Assembly (NCBI RefSeq): GCF_000013365.1
Contig: NC_007778.1
Location: forward strand, 4,030,001-4,094,000
Reading direction: 5' to 3'
DNA: 64,000 nt
Origin: Rhodopseudomonas palustris HaA2
Lineage (GTDB): Bacteria; Pseudomonadota; Alphaproteobacteria; Rhizobiales; Xanthobacteraceae
Below, piece by piece: positions 37,860-46,949 of the stretch (position 1 is the first letter of the stretch; each line of letters opens with the position of its first letter). The position numbers were made by a program, and so were the translations under genes. The notes beneath the pieces are model-generated. The model worked only from the letters and a program-made list of their open reading frames with translations, made no database searches and was not told where the DNA came from.

Positions 37860-38240
37860 TCAGCTCAGGGCCGGAGGTCCACGCGGCTGGTGATCGCGGC
37901 TCTGCGTCAGCGCAACGAACGGCGTGACGCGCGGCGGGTCATAGGCGACGCCGAATGCCAACCGGATCGCGATCGACGGCGCCACCGGCGGCGGCGCGGC
38001 AGCGACGTGCTGGCCGATGCACAGCGGGCAATGGATCGCCCCGGGTTTCGCTTTGCCGGGCTCGACCGGCGCCGCCTGGTGGTCGGCGGTCGCGAGGCAG
38101 AACTGATCGCCGGCCAGCAATTGGAGCGGCGATTGCGCTGCGATCAAGGTGCTGGCGAGGACGACGTTGAGCACGAGCGCGTAGGCGGCGGCCCAGATGG
38201 CCACCAACCCAATTGCCCGCATTTTTGCAATTTTGCCCAA
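37860..38240 (-). CDS. DUF2946 small exported or membrane protein
   Basis: A 126-residue protein with an N-terminal hydrophobic helix (AIGLVAIWAAAYALVLNVVLA) and the DUF2946 signature HCPLCIGQH, a Cys-x-x-Cys flanked by His that could bind a metal ion. In other proteobacteria this family adjoins TonB-dependent copper receptors and is thought to handle copper in the periplasm, though proof is limited. A start at 38222 (MRAIGL) is equally possible. The TonB receptor begins 57 bases after its stop. The 90-base gap upstream holds an inverted repeat. Confidence 0.82.
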   Translation of the reverse strand: MGKIAKMRAIGLVAIWAAAYALVLNVVLASTLIAAQSPLQLLAGDQFCLATADHQAAPVEPGKAKPGAIHCPLCIGQHVAAAPPPVAPSIAIRLAFGVAYDPPRVTPFVALTQSRDHQPRGPPALS

Positions 38241-38281
38241 CAGAAGCTCCCCGGCTGTTTTGCTAGCACAGCCGAAAAGCG

Positions 38282-38322
38282 AGTCACACTCACTCGCAAT
38301 TAGAAACTTCCGCAGTGTGACT
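38282..38322. promoter_or_regulatory. Inverted repeat around a TTAGAA-N2-TTC core
   Basis: AGTCACACT at 38282-38290 pairs with AGTGTGACT at 38314-38322. Between them lies TTAGAAACTTC at 38300-38310, close to an Irr/ICE-type iron operator. The element fills the gap between the NrsF stop and the DUF2946 start. It may be a terminator for the sigma gene pair, an operator for the DUF2946/receptor genes, or both. Confidence 0.45.
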
Positions 38323-38330
38323 GATTTACC

Positions 38331-38969
38331 TCAGTACCGCAGCACCCGGCGACCAGCCGCAGCGCCGATCGCGGCGACGATCACAGTCGCCAGCGTGTAC
38401 CAGGTCGCCACGAACAGCGGCGAATCGTCGACGCAATGCGCCGCGTACAAGGTCGCGGCGAGCCCGGCCGCGATCATGCCGGCCAGCGCACCGGCCAGCG
38501 TCGGATTGGAGGGTGCGCCGCGGCGCAGGCCGATCAGTGCCGCGATCAGCAACGGCAGCGACACGACGGGAATCGCGGTCAGGCACTGCATCGCATTGTG
38601 GCCGACCAGCCGCGTCATCATCGACGTGCGGTGCGGCAGCATCGCCTCGCCGCCGATCGCAAGACCGAGGATCGCGAGTGGCGCCAGCAGCAACAAATTC
38701 CAGCGTCGTGCCGTTGCCTCCGGCCGCGACAGATGCAGCGCGACCGTGATCGCGGACAGCACCAGCGCCAGCGTCACCACGAATTTCAGGTCGAAGAACG
38801 GATTGCCGATCGCGGTCGCGATATCCGGGCGTAGCCCGAGCGTCGACAGCAACATCGCGGCCGACACCGGCAGCGCCACCAGCAGCGCCGCGGCCAACAC
38901 CTGTCCGACCGGCCTCCCGCGCTGCGGGACGTCGGCGGCCAGGGTTTTGATGAAGTGATCCGTATCCAT
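38331..38969 (-). CDS. nrsF: NrsF-type membrane anti-sigma factor (DUF1109)
   Basis: A 212-residue inner-membrane protein with six hydrophobic segments (for example VGQVLAAALLVALPVSAAML and FVVTLALVLSAITVAL). It matches DUF1109/NrsF, the family that binds and silences SigF-like ECF factors in Caulobacter and Bradyrhizobium until heavy metals or oxidants arrive. Two conserved cysteines lie in the periplasmic loops (HNAMQCLTAIP and YAAHCVDDSP), the residues thought to sense stress in NrsF. The gene begins two bases after the sigma gene stop. Confidence 0.88.
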   Translation of the reverse strand: MDTDHFIKTLAADVPQRGRPVGQVLAAALLVALPVSAAMLLSTLGLRPDIATAIGNPFFDLKFVVTLALVLSAITVALHLSRPEATARRWNLLLLAPLAILGLAIGGEAMLPHRTSMMTRLVGHNAMQCLTAIPVVSLPLLIAALIGLRRGAPSNPTLAGALAGMIAAGLAATLYAAHCVDDSPLFVATWYTLATVIVAAIGAAAGRRVLRY

Positions 38970-38971
38970 CG

Positions 38972-39517
38972 TCAGACCGATCTCATTTTGGCCGCGAGCG
39001 CAGCCAGACCACGATGCAGCGCGACGCGCACCGCGCCCTCGCTCATCGACAGCCTGTTAGCGGTGTCCTTGATCGAGGCGCTGTCGACCGCGATCGATTG
39101 CAGCACCTCGCGCTGGCGCTGCGGCAGAGCCTCGAGGTGCCGCGCGATCTCGCCGGACGGCAGCGTCTCCGGCGCCGCTTCGCTCGGGATCGTCTCGGCG
39201 AAATCGTCGATATTGACGAACACCCGCCGGCCGCGGCGGCGCAACGCGTCGATCAGCTTGTTGCGTGCGATCGCGAACAGCCAGGGCGCAAACGGCGCCT
39301 CCGGATCCCAAGTGTGTCGCTTCAGATGCACCGCCAACAGAATTTCCTGCACGATGTCCTCGGATTGGTCGATCGGCTGCCCTGCCCGCGCCAGGCCCCG
39401 GCGGGCGCCGGCCCGCAGTACCGGCGTCACGGCCTTCAGCAGCCGCTGATACGCGACGCTATCGCCGGCATTGGCCGACAGCATCAGGTCGGTCCATTCG
39501 TCGTCACGTCCGCGCAC
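38972..39517 (-). CDS. sigF: SigF-type ECF sigma factor
   Basis: A 181-residue sigma factor. Region 2 (QSEDIVQEILLAVHLKRHTW, APWLFAIARNKLIDALRRR) and region 4 (LPQRQREVLQSIAVDSASIK, LSMSEGAVRVALHRGLAAL) are both intact. It begins with a GTG at 39517, preceded by GAGGAG at a spacing of five. A GTAAC-N16-CGAA element is 20 bases upstream and matches the promoter known for SigF regulons, so the gene is likely autoregulated. NrsF, encoded two bases downstream, should be its anti-sigma factor. The gene symbol follows the Caulobacter naming. Confidence 0.88.
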   Translation of the reverse strand: MRGRDDEWTDLMLSANAGDSVAYQRLLKAVTPVLRAGARRGLARAGQPIDQSEDIVQEILLAVHLKRHTWDPEAPFAPWLFAIARNKLIDALRRRGRRVFVNIDDFAETIPSEAAPETLPSGEIARHLEALPQRQREVLQSIAVDSASIKDTANRLSMSEGAVRVALHRGLAALAAKMRSV

Positions 39518-39536
39518 ACGCGCTCCTCAGAAGCAA

Positions 39537-39561
39537 TTCGGCTCCAAACTCAATTTGTTAC
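39537..39561 (-). promoter_or_regulatory. SigF-type promoter (GTAAC-N16-CGAA)
   Basis: On the minus strand GTAAC (39561-39557) is followed by exactly 16 bases and then CGAA (39540-39537). This is the SigF consensus described in Caulobacter. It lies 20 bases from the GTG start of the SigF gene itself, giving a leader of roughly a dozen bases that still contains the GAGGAG ribosome site. Confidence 0.6.
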
Positions 39562-39789
39562 GGTCGAAAGCGATGTTCACGGCGTCGTGATCAGGACCAG
39601 CGCACCCGTTCGGGCGGCGCCGCGGAACTCCTTACCATCCTTGTCGGCCGTGATGCCATCGAGACGCCTGCCACAAGTATTGCCAAATTATTGCCGCGGG
39701 TCCGCGCCGATTTCCCATGGTTTGGCCCCGGTGGCGCCATTGCCGCAGGGTCAATCTGCCGCTCGGGGCTGGCAACTGGGGATATTGCC

Positions 39790-40485
39790 ATGAAAAGCAA
39801 GGCCAACGGGCGCTCGGGATTGATCATCGCAGCAGGCTTGTGTGCGTGTCTTTGGGGACCGCTGCAGCTCGTGCCGGCCGCCGCCGCGCCGGCCGCCTCG
39901 CAGGACAACGCGACGCAGCAGTCCACGTCGGCGGTCGCAAACAAGAAAAAGGCCGCGCGCCCTTCCACCCGACAGGTGAAGAAGAAGAAGGCGGCTCCGG
40001 CCAAGGCGGCCAAGCCCACGGCCGAAAAGACCCCAGCCGAGAGCGAACGCGACAGCGCCGCCGCGTCGACCGAGACGACGCCGGACGGCGCGCCCAAGAG
40101 CGGCGTCGCAGCCGGGCCCGAGACACCGTCGGCCGCGCTGCCGCCTTCGGTCGCCAATGCCAATGCCCAGGTGCTGCCGGTCGCAGGCGCGACGCCGGCC
40201 GCGTCCGATGGCTCGGCGGACGCGCAGGTGGTTCCGCCCGACGAGGTCAACGAGCTCGACCGCGCCGCGACGGAAGCCCCGCCGCCGGCTGTGATGGCGG
40301 CAACGACCCCGGCGCCGGGCCCGGCCGCGGCCAGCTCGGATCAGACCACCGTCGGCGCGGCCCAGATGTCGTCCGCGACCAGCAACGACGGCGCCTGGGA
40401 CAAGGCGTCCGTGATCGGCAAGATCTTCATCGCCGTGGGCGGGCTTTTGACGCTCGCCTCGGCCGCGCGGATGTTCATGGCCTGA
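39790..40485 (+). CDS. Exported Lys/Ala/Pro-rich protein with C-terminal membrane helix
   Basis: A 231-residue protein of low complexity. A signal-like helix (about 9-33) precedes a histone-like basic stretch with repeated KKK and KAA groups (residues about 50-80). A long Ala/Pro/Thr region follows, and one hydrophobic helix near the end (IGKIFIAVGGLLTLASAARM) probably anchors it. No domain is recognised. It starts at the ATG at 39790, after GGGGATA. The function is unknown; a periplasmic spacer between inner membrane and cell wall is one possibility. Confidence 0.75.
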   Translation: MKSKANGRSGLIIAAGLCACLWGPLQLVPAAAAPAASQDNATQQSTSAVANKKKAARPSTRQVKKKKAAPAKAAKPTAEKTPAESERDSAAASTETTPDGAPKSGVAAGPETPSAALPPSVANANAQVLPVAGATPAASDGSADAQVVPPDEVNELDRAATEAPPPAVMAATTPAPGPAAASSDQTTVGAAQMSSATSNDGAWDKASVIGKIFIAVGGLLTLASAARMFMA

Positions 40486-40563
40486 CCCGCCTCCCCTTGA
40501 AGCCGGAGCCGCCAGCGGGCAGATTGCCCGCGGCCGCGACCGGCCCTCGAGCGGGAATGCATC

Positions 40564-41343
40564 ATGAGCACTTTTGAATTCATCATCGTCGAACGCCAGA
40601 ACGCCGTCGGCATCATCAAGCTCAACCGTCCGAAGCTGTTGAACGCGCTGTCGTTCGGTGTGTTCGGCGAGATCGGCGCGGCGGTCGATGATCTCGAAGC
40701 CGACGACGCGATCGGATGCATCCTGATCACCGGCAGTGACAAGGCGTTCGCCGCCGGCGCCGATATCAAGGAGATGCAGCCGAAGGGCTTCATCGACATG
40801 TTCAACGAGGACTTCACCTCGATCGGCGGCGACCGTCTGGCGCGCTGCCGCAAGCCGACCATCGCCGCGGTCGCCGGCTACGCGCTCGGCGGCGGCTGCG
40901 AATTGGCGATGATGTGCGACATCATCATCGCGGCCGACACTGCGAAGTTCGGCCAGCCGGAAATCACCCTCGGAACAATCCCGGGCATTGGCGGGACGCA
41001 GCGCCTGACGCGCGCCATCGGCAAGTCGAAGGCGATGGATCTGTGCCTCACCGGACGGATGATGGATGCGCAGGAAGCCGAACGCGCCGGCCTGGTCAGC
41101 AGGATCGTGCCCGCCGACAAGCTGATGGAAGAGGCGCTCGCCGCCGCCGAGAAGATCGCGTCGATGTCGTATCCTGCGGCCGCGATGGCGAAAAGCGCGG
41201 TGAACCGTGCGCTGGAAACCACACTGGCCGAAGGTCTCGCGGTCGAGCGCGATTTGTTCCGCTCCAGCTTCGCACTCGAAGATCGCTCCGAGGGCATGGC
41301 GGCCTTCATCGAAAAGCGCAAACCGAACAACAAGAACCGCTGA
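40564..41343 (+). CDS. Enoyl-CoA hydratase
   Basis: A 259-residue crotonase-family enzyme that hydrates trans-2-enoyl-CoA in fatty-acid or related breakdown. The oxyanion-hole segments AAGADIKEM and [14 protein letters not shown] are present, along with [19 protein letters not shown]. The two glutamates expected for true enoyl-CoA hydratases (one in GGGCELAM, one in QPEITLG) are both kept, which argues for hydratase over isomerase activity. It lies 78 bases after the exported Lys/Ala-rich gene and stands without other beta-oxidation genes nearby. Confidence 0.93.
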   Translation: MSTFEFIIVERQNAVGIIKLNRPKLLNALSFGVFGEIGAAVDDLEADDAIGCILITGSDKAFAAGADIKEMQPKGFIDMFNEDFTSIGGDRLARCRKPTIAAVAGYALGGGCELAMMCDIIIAADTAKFGQPEITLGTIPGIGGTQRLTRAIGKSKAMDLCLTGRMMDAQEAERAGLVSRIVPADKLMEEALAAAEKIASMSYPAAAMAKSAVNRALETTLAEGLAVERDLFRSSFALEDRSEGMAAFIEKRKPNNKNR

Positions 41344-41543
41344 CAGCCGGCTGACAGGCAAGGGCCGGGGCGATTTGACGCCGCATCATGCCACGCGCCT
41401 GATCGTCGCAGCGTTGCTCCATGACCACAGTCGCGGCGACAACCGCCGTCCGCGCGCCTCGATGATTTGCGTCACACTGCAGCGCGTTCTAAAACTGCGG
41501 TGATGTCAGCGGGGGCGGATGTCGAAGGGTTGTTGCGGAACAA

Positions 41544-42962
41544 ATGGCTTGGTCGTCAGGATTGATTAGCAGCGCCGGTACGACGGCACGTCGTTCGCTT
41601 GCGGGCGTTTGCGCCGCCGCGATCAGCCTTGCGCTGACCTTTCCGGTATCCGCCGAGGGACTCCCCGAAGCGCTCGCGAAAGCCTATCAGACCAATCCGC
41701 AATTGAATGCCGAGCGCGCCCGGCAGCGCGCGACCGACGAGAATGTGCCGGCCGCCCTGTCGGGTTATCGGCCGCAGATCATCGCAAGTCTCGGCGTCGG
41801 TATGCAGGCGGTGCGGAACCTGCTGCCCGACAACACCATCCAGACCGCAACGCTGAAGCCGTGGACGATCGGCGTGACCGTCACGCAGAACCTGTTCAAC
41901 GGTTTCAGGACAGCCAACAGTGTGCGCGTCGCCGAATTTCAGGTGAAGTCCGGCCGCGAAGCGTTGCGCAATGTCGGACAGGGCGTGTTGCTCGACGCGG
42001 TCACCGCCTACACCAACGTGCTCGCCAACCAGGCCTTGGTTGCGGCCCAGAAGACCAACGTCGATTTTCTCAGCCAGACGCTGGACATCACCAACAAGCG
42101 ATTGAACGCCGGCGATGTGACGCCGACCGACACCGCGCAGGCCGAAGCGCGGCTCAGCCGCGGCCGCGCCGATCTCAACGCCGCCGAAGTGAACCTCGCC
42201 GTCAGCGAGGCCACCTACGCGCAGGTGATCGGCAATCCGCCGTCGCGGCTCAGCCCAGCCGCGCCGGTCGACCGGCTGCTGCCTCGCAGCCGTGAGGAAG
42301 CGATCGCGCTGGCGCTGCAAGGCAATCCCGCAGTGCTGGCGGCGAGCTACGACGTCGACGTCGCCACCACGACGATCAAGGTCGCCGAAGGCAGCCTGCT
42401 GCCGAGCGTGACGCTGCAAGGCAACGCCAGTCGCAGCCGGGACACCGATTCGACGCTCGGCACCAAAGGCACCGACCAGGCTTCGATCCTCGGCCAGGTC
42501 TCCGCGCCGATCTACGACGGCGGACTCGCCGCCGCGGAGACCCGGCAGTCCAAGGAGATCGCGGCGCAGAGCCGTCTGGTGCTCGATCAGATCCGCAATC
42601 AGTCGCGCACCGCGGCGGTCGGCGCGTGGGTCAGCAATGAGGGCGCCAAGATCGCCGTCAGCGCGTCGGAAGCCGAAGTGCGCGCCGCCGAGATCGCGCT
42701 GAAAGGCGTCGGCCGCGAAGCGCAAGGCGGCCAGCGCACCACGGTCGACGTGCTGAATTCGCAGCAGGACCTCACGCTCGCCCGCGCGCGCCTGATCGGC
42801 GCGCAGCGCGATCGGGTGATCGCGTCCTACACGCTGCTCAGCGCCATCGGCCGTCTCGACGTCAAGACGCTGAAGCTCAATACGCCGGACTATCTGCCGG
42901 ATGTTCACTACCATCAGGTCCGCGACGCCTGGCACGGCCTGCGCACGCCGTCGGGTCAGTGA
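41544..42962 (+). CDS. tolC: TolC-family outer-membrane efflux channel
   Basis: A 472-residue outer-membrane protein of the TolC type. After a signal peptide ending at FPVSA comes the family opening EGLPEALAKAYQTNPQLNAERAR, then two copies of the TolC repeat with long coiled-coil helices (TNVDFLSQTLDITNKRLNAG, and RTTVDVLNSQQDLTLARARL in the second half). GGA before the ATG at 41544 supports the start. It would form the exit duct for tripartite pumps or type I secretion. The heavy-metal RND system nearby on the other strand could use it, but they are not in one operon. Confidence 0.93.
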   Translation: MAWSSGLISSAGTTARRSLAGVCAAAISLALTFPVSAEGLPEALAKAYQTNPQLNAERARQRATDENVPAALSGYRPQIIASLGVGMQAVRNLLPDNTIQTATLKPWTIGVTVTQNLFNGFRTANSVRVAEFQVKSGREALRNVGQGVLLDAVTAYTNVLANQALVAAQKTNVDFLSQTLDITNKRLNAGDVTPTDTAQAEARLSRGRADLNAAEVNLAVSEATYAQVIGNPPSRLSPAAPVDRLLPRSREEAIALALQGNPAVLAASYDVDVATTTIKVAEGSLLPSVTLQGNASRSRDTDSTLGTKGTDQASILGQVSAPIYDGGLAAAETRQSKEIAAQSRLVLDQIRNQSRTAAVGAWVSNEGAKIAVSASEAEVRAAEIALKGVGREAQGGQRTTVDVLNSQQDLTLARARLIGAQRDRVIASYTLLSAIGRLDVKTLKLNTPDYLPDVHYHQVRDAWHGLRTPSGQ

Positions 42963-43109
42963 CGCCGGCCGCGATCCGCCGGACGCGCCCGCAACCGCCG
43001 ACATCACCCCGGTGCCTAACGCGCGTGTGGCGGCCTTGCCGGGTCGATCAGGTCGGTGCGCCGGCGCGTTTTCTCGATGGGCCTTTCAGCGCCTTTTCAG
43101 AGCGCCTTT

Positions 43110-43427
43110 TCAGAGCGCCTTGGCGTGACCTCGAGCCGGCGCGGCCACCGGGCGTGCGCCGAATGCATCGGTCGCCTCGCGCAGGCTGCCGGCGCCCCTC
43201 GCCTTGGCCTGCCCCGGCGGGAACGTCGGGCTATGGGTCGCGGTCACGGCCTCGACGCGATCACCGAGCGCCCGGCCGGTTTCGACGCAGATGAAATGCT
43301 GCTGCGAGCAGGCGAGGCAAAAGACCGGCTCATAGGTCAGCCGATCCCTGCCCGCCGCTTCATCGGCGAGCCAGGTCTGAGTCATCAGACCGTTTTGCGG
43401 ACATCGGTAAACCAGCAATCTAGCCAT
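43110..43427 (-). CDS. Small Cys-containing protein, possible zinc ribbon
   Basis: A 105-residue protein beginning MARLLVYRCPQNGLMTQTWL. Cysteines in YRCP and FCLACSQQHFIC are spaced like a small zinc ribbon, and the pattern recurs, as I recall, in short conserved proteins of Bradyrhizobium relatives. The C-terminal third is Ala/Gly/Arg-rich and may be poorly ordered. The longer frame to 43523 adds residues without support. No function can be assigned, and the neighbours give no clue. Confidence 0.6.
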   Translation of the reverse strand: MARLLVYRCPQNGLMTQTWLADEAAGRDRLTYEPVFCLACSQQHFICVETGRALGDRVEAVTATHSPTFPPGQAKARGAGSLREATDAFGARPVAAPARGHAKAL

Positions 43428-43617
43428 GGTTGCATGGTGCCACGCCGTGCACGCTCGCAGCTTGACGCAAGTCAATCGGTGGATGCGTTCAAATGACGCG
43501 ACACGCGGCGATCGCCGTGTCATCGCATTGCAACATTGCAGATCCAGCTGATTTTATTGCTCGTCTGAGGACCGACGAATTGCGGCTCGTCACACGACGA
43601 CGAGGCCGCCTAAGTAA

Positions 43618-46600
43618 TCATCCCAGGCGGCGGCGCGAGAAATAGGAGATCAGCACCGGCAGCGTGACCAGAATCACCCCCGGCGCGAGCATCATCCCGG
43701 TGACCACCACGATCGCCAACGGCTTCTGCACCTGCGAGCCGATGCCGCTCGACACCGCGGCTGGCAACAACCCGACGCCCGCCACCACGCAGGTCATCAG
43801 CACCGGCCGCAATTGCAACTCGCCGGTGCGGAGGATGGCTCGGACCCGGTCGAGGCCCTGATCGATGAGCTGATTGTATTGCGACAGGATGATGATGCCG
43901 TCCATCACCGCGATGCCGAACAGTGCGATGAAGCCGATTGCAGCCGACACGCTGAACGGGATGCCGGTCACCAGCAGCCCGAGCACGCCGCCGAAGATCG
44001 CCATCGGAATCACGCTCATCGCCAGCAGCGTGTCGGTGAAGGAGCCGAAATTGAAGAACAGCAGCACGCCGATCAGAACCAGGCTGATCGGCACCACGAT
44101 CGACAGCCGCTTGATCGCGTCCTGCAGATTACCGAATTCGCCGACCCATTCGGCACGCGAACCCGGCGGCAACTGGACCTGTTCCGCAACCTTGTCCTGC
44201 GCCTCCTTGATGGCGCTGCCGAGATCGCGCTCGCGCACCGAGAACTTGATCGGCAGATAGCGCTCCTGATTTTCGCGATAGATGTAGGCGGCGCCGGACA
44301 CGAGCTGGATCGAAGCGACTTCGGTCAATGGGATCTGCGTGATGCCGTTCGGGCCCTGCACGCCGATCCGCAGATTGTGGATCGCCTCGGCGCTCTTGCG
44401 ATATTCCGGCGCCAGACGAACAATGATCGGGAAATGCCGGTCGCTGCCCGGTTCGTACAGATCCCCGGCGCTGTCGCCGCCGATCGCGATGCGGATGGTG
44501 GCGTTGATGTCGCCGGGCGTCAGCCCATAGCGCGCGGCGCGGGCGCGGTCGACATCGATCTGGATGGTCGGCTGGCCGAGCGAGGTGAACACCGCGAGAT
44601 CCTGCACGCCCTGCACCGTCGCCAGCACCGACTTGATCTTGTTGGCGGTGTCGGTCAACGCCTGCAGATCGTTGCCGTACAGCTTGATCGAGTTTTCGCC
44701 CTTCACGCCGGACACCGCTTCCGAGACGTTATCCTGCAGATACTGCGAGAAATTGAACTCGACGCCGGGGAATTTCTCCTGGAGCTGCTTCAGCATCCGC
44801 GCGGTGAGATCGTCCTTGTCCTTCGACCCGGGCCATTGCGACGCCGGCTTCAGCGGCGCGAAGAACTCGGCGTTGAACAGGCCGGCGGCGTCGGTGCCGT
44901 CGTCGGGCCTTCCGTGCTGCGACACCACCGATTCGACCTCGGGGAAGGTCGCGATCAGCTTGCGCATCTGGTTGACGTAGCCGTTGCCCTCGGCCAGCGA
45001 GATCGTCGGCGGCAGCGTCGCGCGCACCCACAGATTGCCCTCCTCCAGCTTCGGCAGGAATTCGAGGCCGAGGAAGCGCGTCGCGATCACCGTCATCACC
45101 ACCAGCCCGACCGCGCCGGCCATCACCAGCCGCCGGTTCGCGACCGCCCAGCCCAGCAACGGCGTGTACAGGCGATGCAGCCAGCGCATCAGCAAGGTCT
45201 CGGTCTCCTTCACATGCGCCGGCAGGATGATCGCGGAGAGCGCCGGCGTCACGGTGAAGGTGGCGAGCAGGCCGCCGGCCAACGCGTAGGCATAGGTCTT
45301 CGCCATCGGGCTGAAGATGTTGCCCTCGACGCCCGACAGCGTGAACAGCGGCAGGAACGCCGCGATGATGATCGCGGCGGCGAAGAAGATCGAGCGCGAC
45401 ACGTCGGCGGCCGCCGACAGGATGGCATGGCTCTTCATCCCCATGACGGTGTCGGCCGAGATATGGCTGAGCTCTTCGGCCGACAATGCGGTGGTGTGCG
45501 ACAGTCGCCTGAAGATCGCCTCGACCATGATCACGGTGGCGTCGACGATCAGGCCGAAATCGATCGCGCCGACGGACAATAGATTGGCGGATTCGCCGCG
45601 CAGCACCAGGATGATCACCGCGAAGAACAGCGCGAACGGAATCGTCGCGCCGACGATCAGCGCGCTGCGCAGGTCGCCGAGGAACACCCATTGCAGGAAC
45701 ACGATCAGCAGGATGCCGACCACCATGTTGTGCAGCACCGTGTGGGTGGTGGTGTCGATCAGGTCCTTGCGATCGTAGATCCGCTCGATTCGCACGCCCG
45801 GCGGCAGCACGCCGGAGGCGTTGATCGCCTTCACCGTCTGCTCGACACGCGCGATCGTCGGCGAACTCTTTTCGCCACGCCGCATCAGCACGATGCCCTG
45901 GACGATGTCGTCGTCCTGGTTCATGCCGGCGATGCCGAGCCGCGGCTTCTCGCCGACGCTGACTTTGGCGATATCCCGGATCAGCACCGGATTGCCGCCG
46001 CTCGACGCCACCATGGTGCTGCCGAGATCGTCGATCGAGCGGATCAGCCCGACGCCGCGCACCACCGCGGACTGCGCGCCGATATCGACGGTGTTGCCGC
46101 CGACATTGATGTTGGAATTGGAGACCGCCTGCAGCACCTGCGGCAACGTCAGGCCGTTGGCGACCAGCTTGTTGAAATCGACCTGGACCTCATAGGTCTT
46201 GGTCTTGCCGCCCCAGCCGGTGACGTCGATCACCCCCGGCACCGCACGGAAGCGGCGCTGCAGCACCCAGTCCTGCAACGTCTTGAGATCGAGCACGCTG
46301 TAGCCGGGCGGGCCGACCAGCCGATAGCGGAAGATCTCGCCGATCGGGCTGAGCGGCGAGATGCCCGGCTGCGCATTGCCCGGCAGCGGCGCCAGCTGCG
46401 ACAGCCGGTTGAGCACCTGCTGCAGCGCTTCGTCGTAGGTGTAGTCGAACGAGAACTGCAGTTTGACGTCGGACAGGCCGTACAGCGAAATGGTGCGGAT
46501 CGTCTTGAGGTTCTTGATGCCGGCGACCTGGGTCTCGATCGGAATCGTGATGTAGCGCTCGACCTCCTCGGCTGACAGCCCGGCGCTTTGCGTGACGATA

Positions 46601-46740
46601 TCGACCATCGGCGGCGTCGGATCGGGATAGGCTTCGATGTTGAGCTGGTTGAAGGCGACCACCCCGCCGGCGATCACCAGCAGGAACATCGCAACCATCA
46701 GAAAGCGGCGGTTGACGGCAATGGCAACGAGGCGACCCAT
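43618..46740 (-). CDS. Heavy-metal RND efflux pump (CusA/CzcA family)
   Basis: A 1040-residue inner-membrane proton antiporter with the usual 12-helix RND plan: a helix at 12-30, a large periplasmic part, helices from about 335 to 560, a second periplasmic part, and helices from about 870 to 1035. Helix 4 carries Asp394, Asp400 and Glu407 in DFGLIVDATVIMVE, with the exact spacing of the D-D-E set of CzcA, so it belongs to the metal-exporting HME class. The metal (Co/Zn/Cd, Ni or Cu/Ag) cannot be fixed from this. The adaptor gene lies 209 bases upstream on the same strand. A linked outer-membrane factor may be the TolC homologue encoded on the other strand. Confidence 0.93.
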   Translation of the reverse strand: MGRLVAIAVNRRFLMVAMFLLVIAGGVVAFNQLNIEAYPDPTPPMVDIVTQSAGLSAEEVERYITIPIETQVAGIKNLKTIRTISLYGLSDVKLQFSFDYTYDEALQQVLNRLSQLAPLPGNAQPGISPLSPIGEIFRYRLVGPPGYSVLDLKTLQDWVLQRRFRAVPGVIDVTGWGGKTKTYEVQVDFNKLVANGLTLPQVLQAVSNSNINVGGNTVDIGAQSAVVRGVGLIRSIDDLGSTMVASSGGNPVLIRDIAKVSVGEKPRLGIAGMNQDDDIVQGIVLMRRGEKSSPTIARVEQTVKAINASGVLPPGVRIERIYDRKDLIDTTTHTVLHNMVVGILLIVFLQWVFLGDLRSALIVGATIPFALFFAVIILVLRGESANLLSVGAIDFGLIVDATVIMVEAIFRRLSHTTALSAEELSHISADTVMGMKSHAILSAAADVSRSIFFAAAIIIAAFLPLFTLSGVEGNIFSPMAKTYAYALAGGLLATFTVTPALSAIILPAHVKETETLLMRWLHRLYTPLLGWAVANRRLVMAGAVGLVVMTVIATRFLGLEFLPKLEEGNLWVRATLPPTISLAEGNGYVNQMRKLIATFPEVESVVSQHGRPDDGTDAAGLFNAEFFAPLKPASQWPGSKDKDDLTARMLKQLQEKFPGVEFNFSQYLQDNVSEAVSGVKGENSIKLYGNDLQALTDTANKIKSVLATVQGVQDLAVFTSLGQPTIQIDVDRARAARYGLTPGDINATIRIAIGGDSAGDLYEPGSDRHFPIIVRLAPEYRKSAEAIHNLRIGVQGPNGITQIPLTEVASIQLVSGAAYIYRENQERYLPIKFSVRERDLGSAIKEAQDKVAEQVQLPPGSRAEWVGEFGNLQDAIKRLSIVVPISLVLIGVLLFFNFGSFTDTLLAMSVIPMAIFGGVLGLLVTGIPFSVSAAIGFIALFGIAVMDGIIILSQYNQLIDQGLDRVRAILRTGELQLRPVLMTCVVAGVGLLPAAVSSGIGSQVQKPLAIVVVTGMMLAPGVILVTLPVLISYFSRRRLG

Positions 46741-46949
46741 CCGGATCGGACCTTTCAGGCAGGCAGGCGGACGCGAGGCGCGTCGGGTCGTGCGGACTTC
46801 CTCTCGCTCATCGTCCCGCGCCGTTCAAATGAACTCTGCGACAGGTGGACCGGAAGATCACGTCGCAGGCGAGAAATCGGAGAGAACGGGCAAGGAAGGA
46901 GTAGAAGGAAGGCGGCGGCGTATCTTCACGCGGGCAGCGCCTGCGAACC

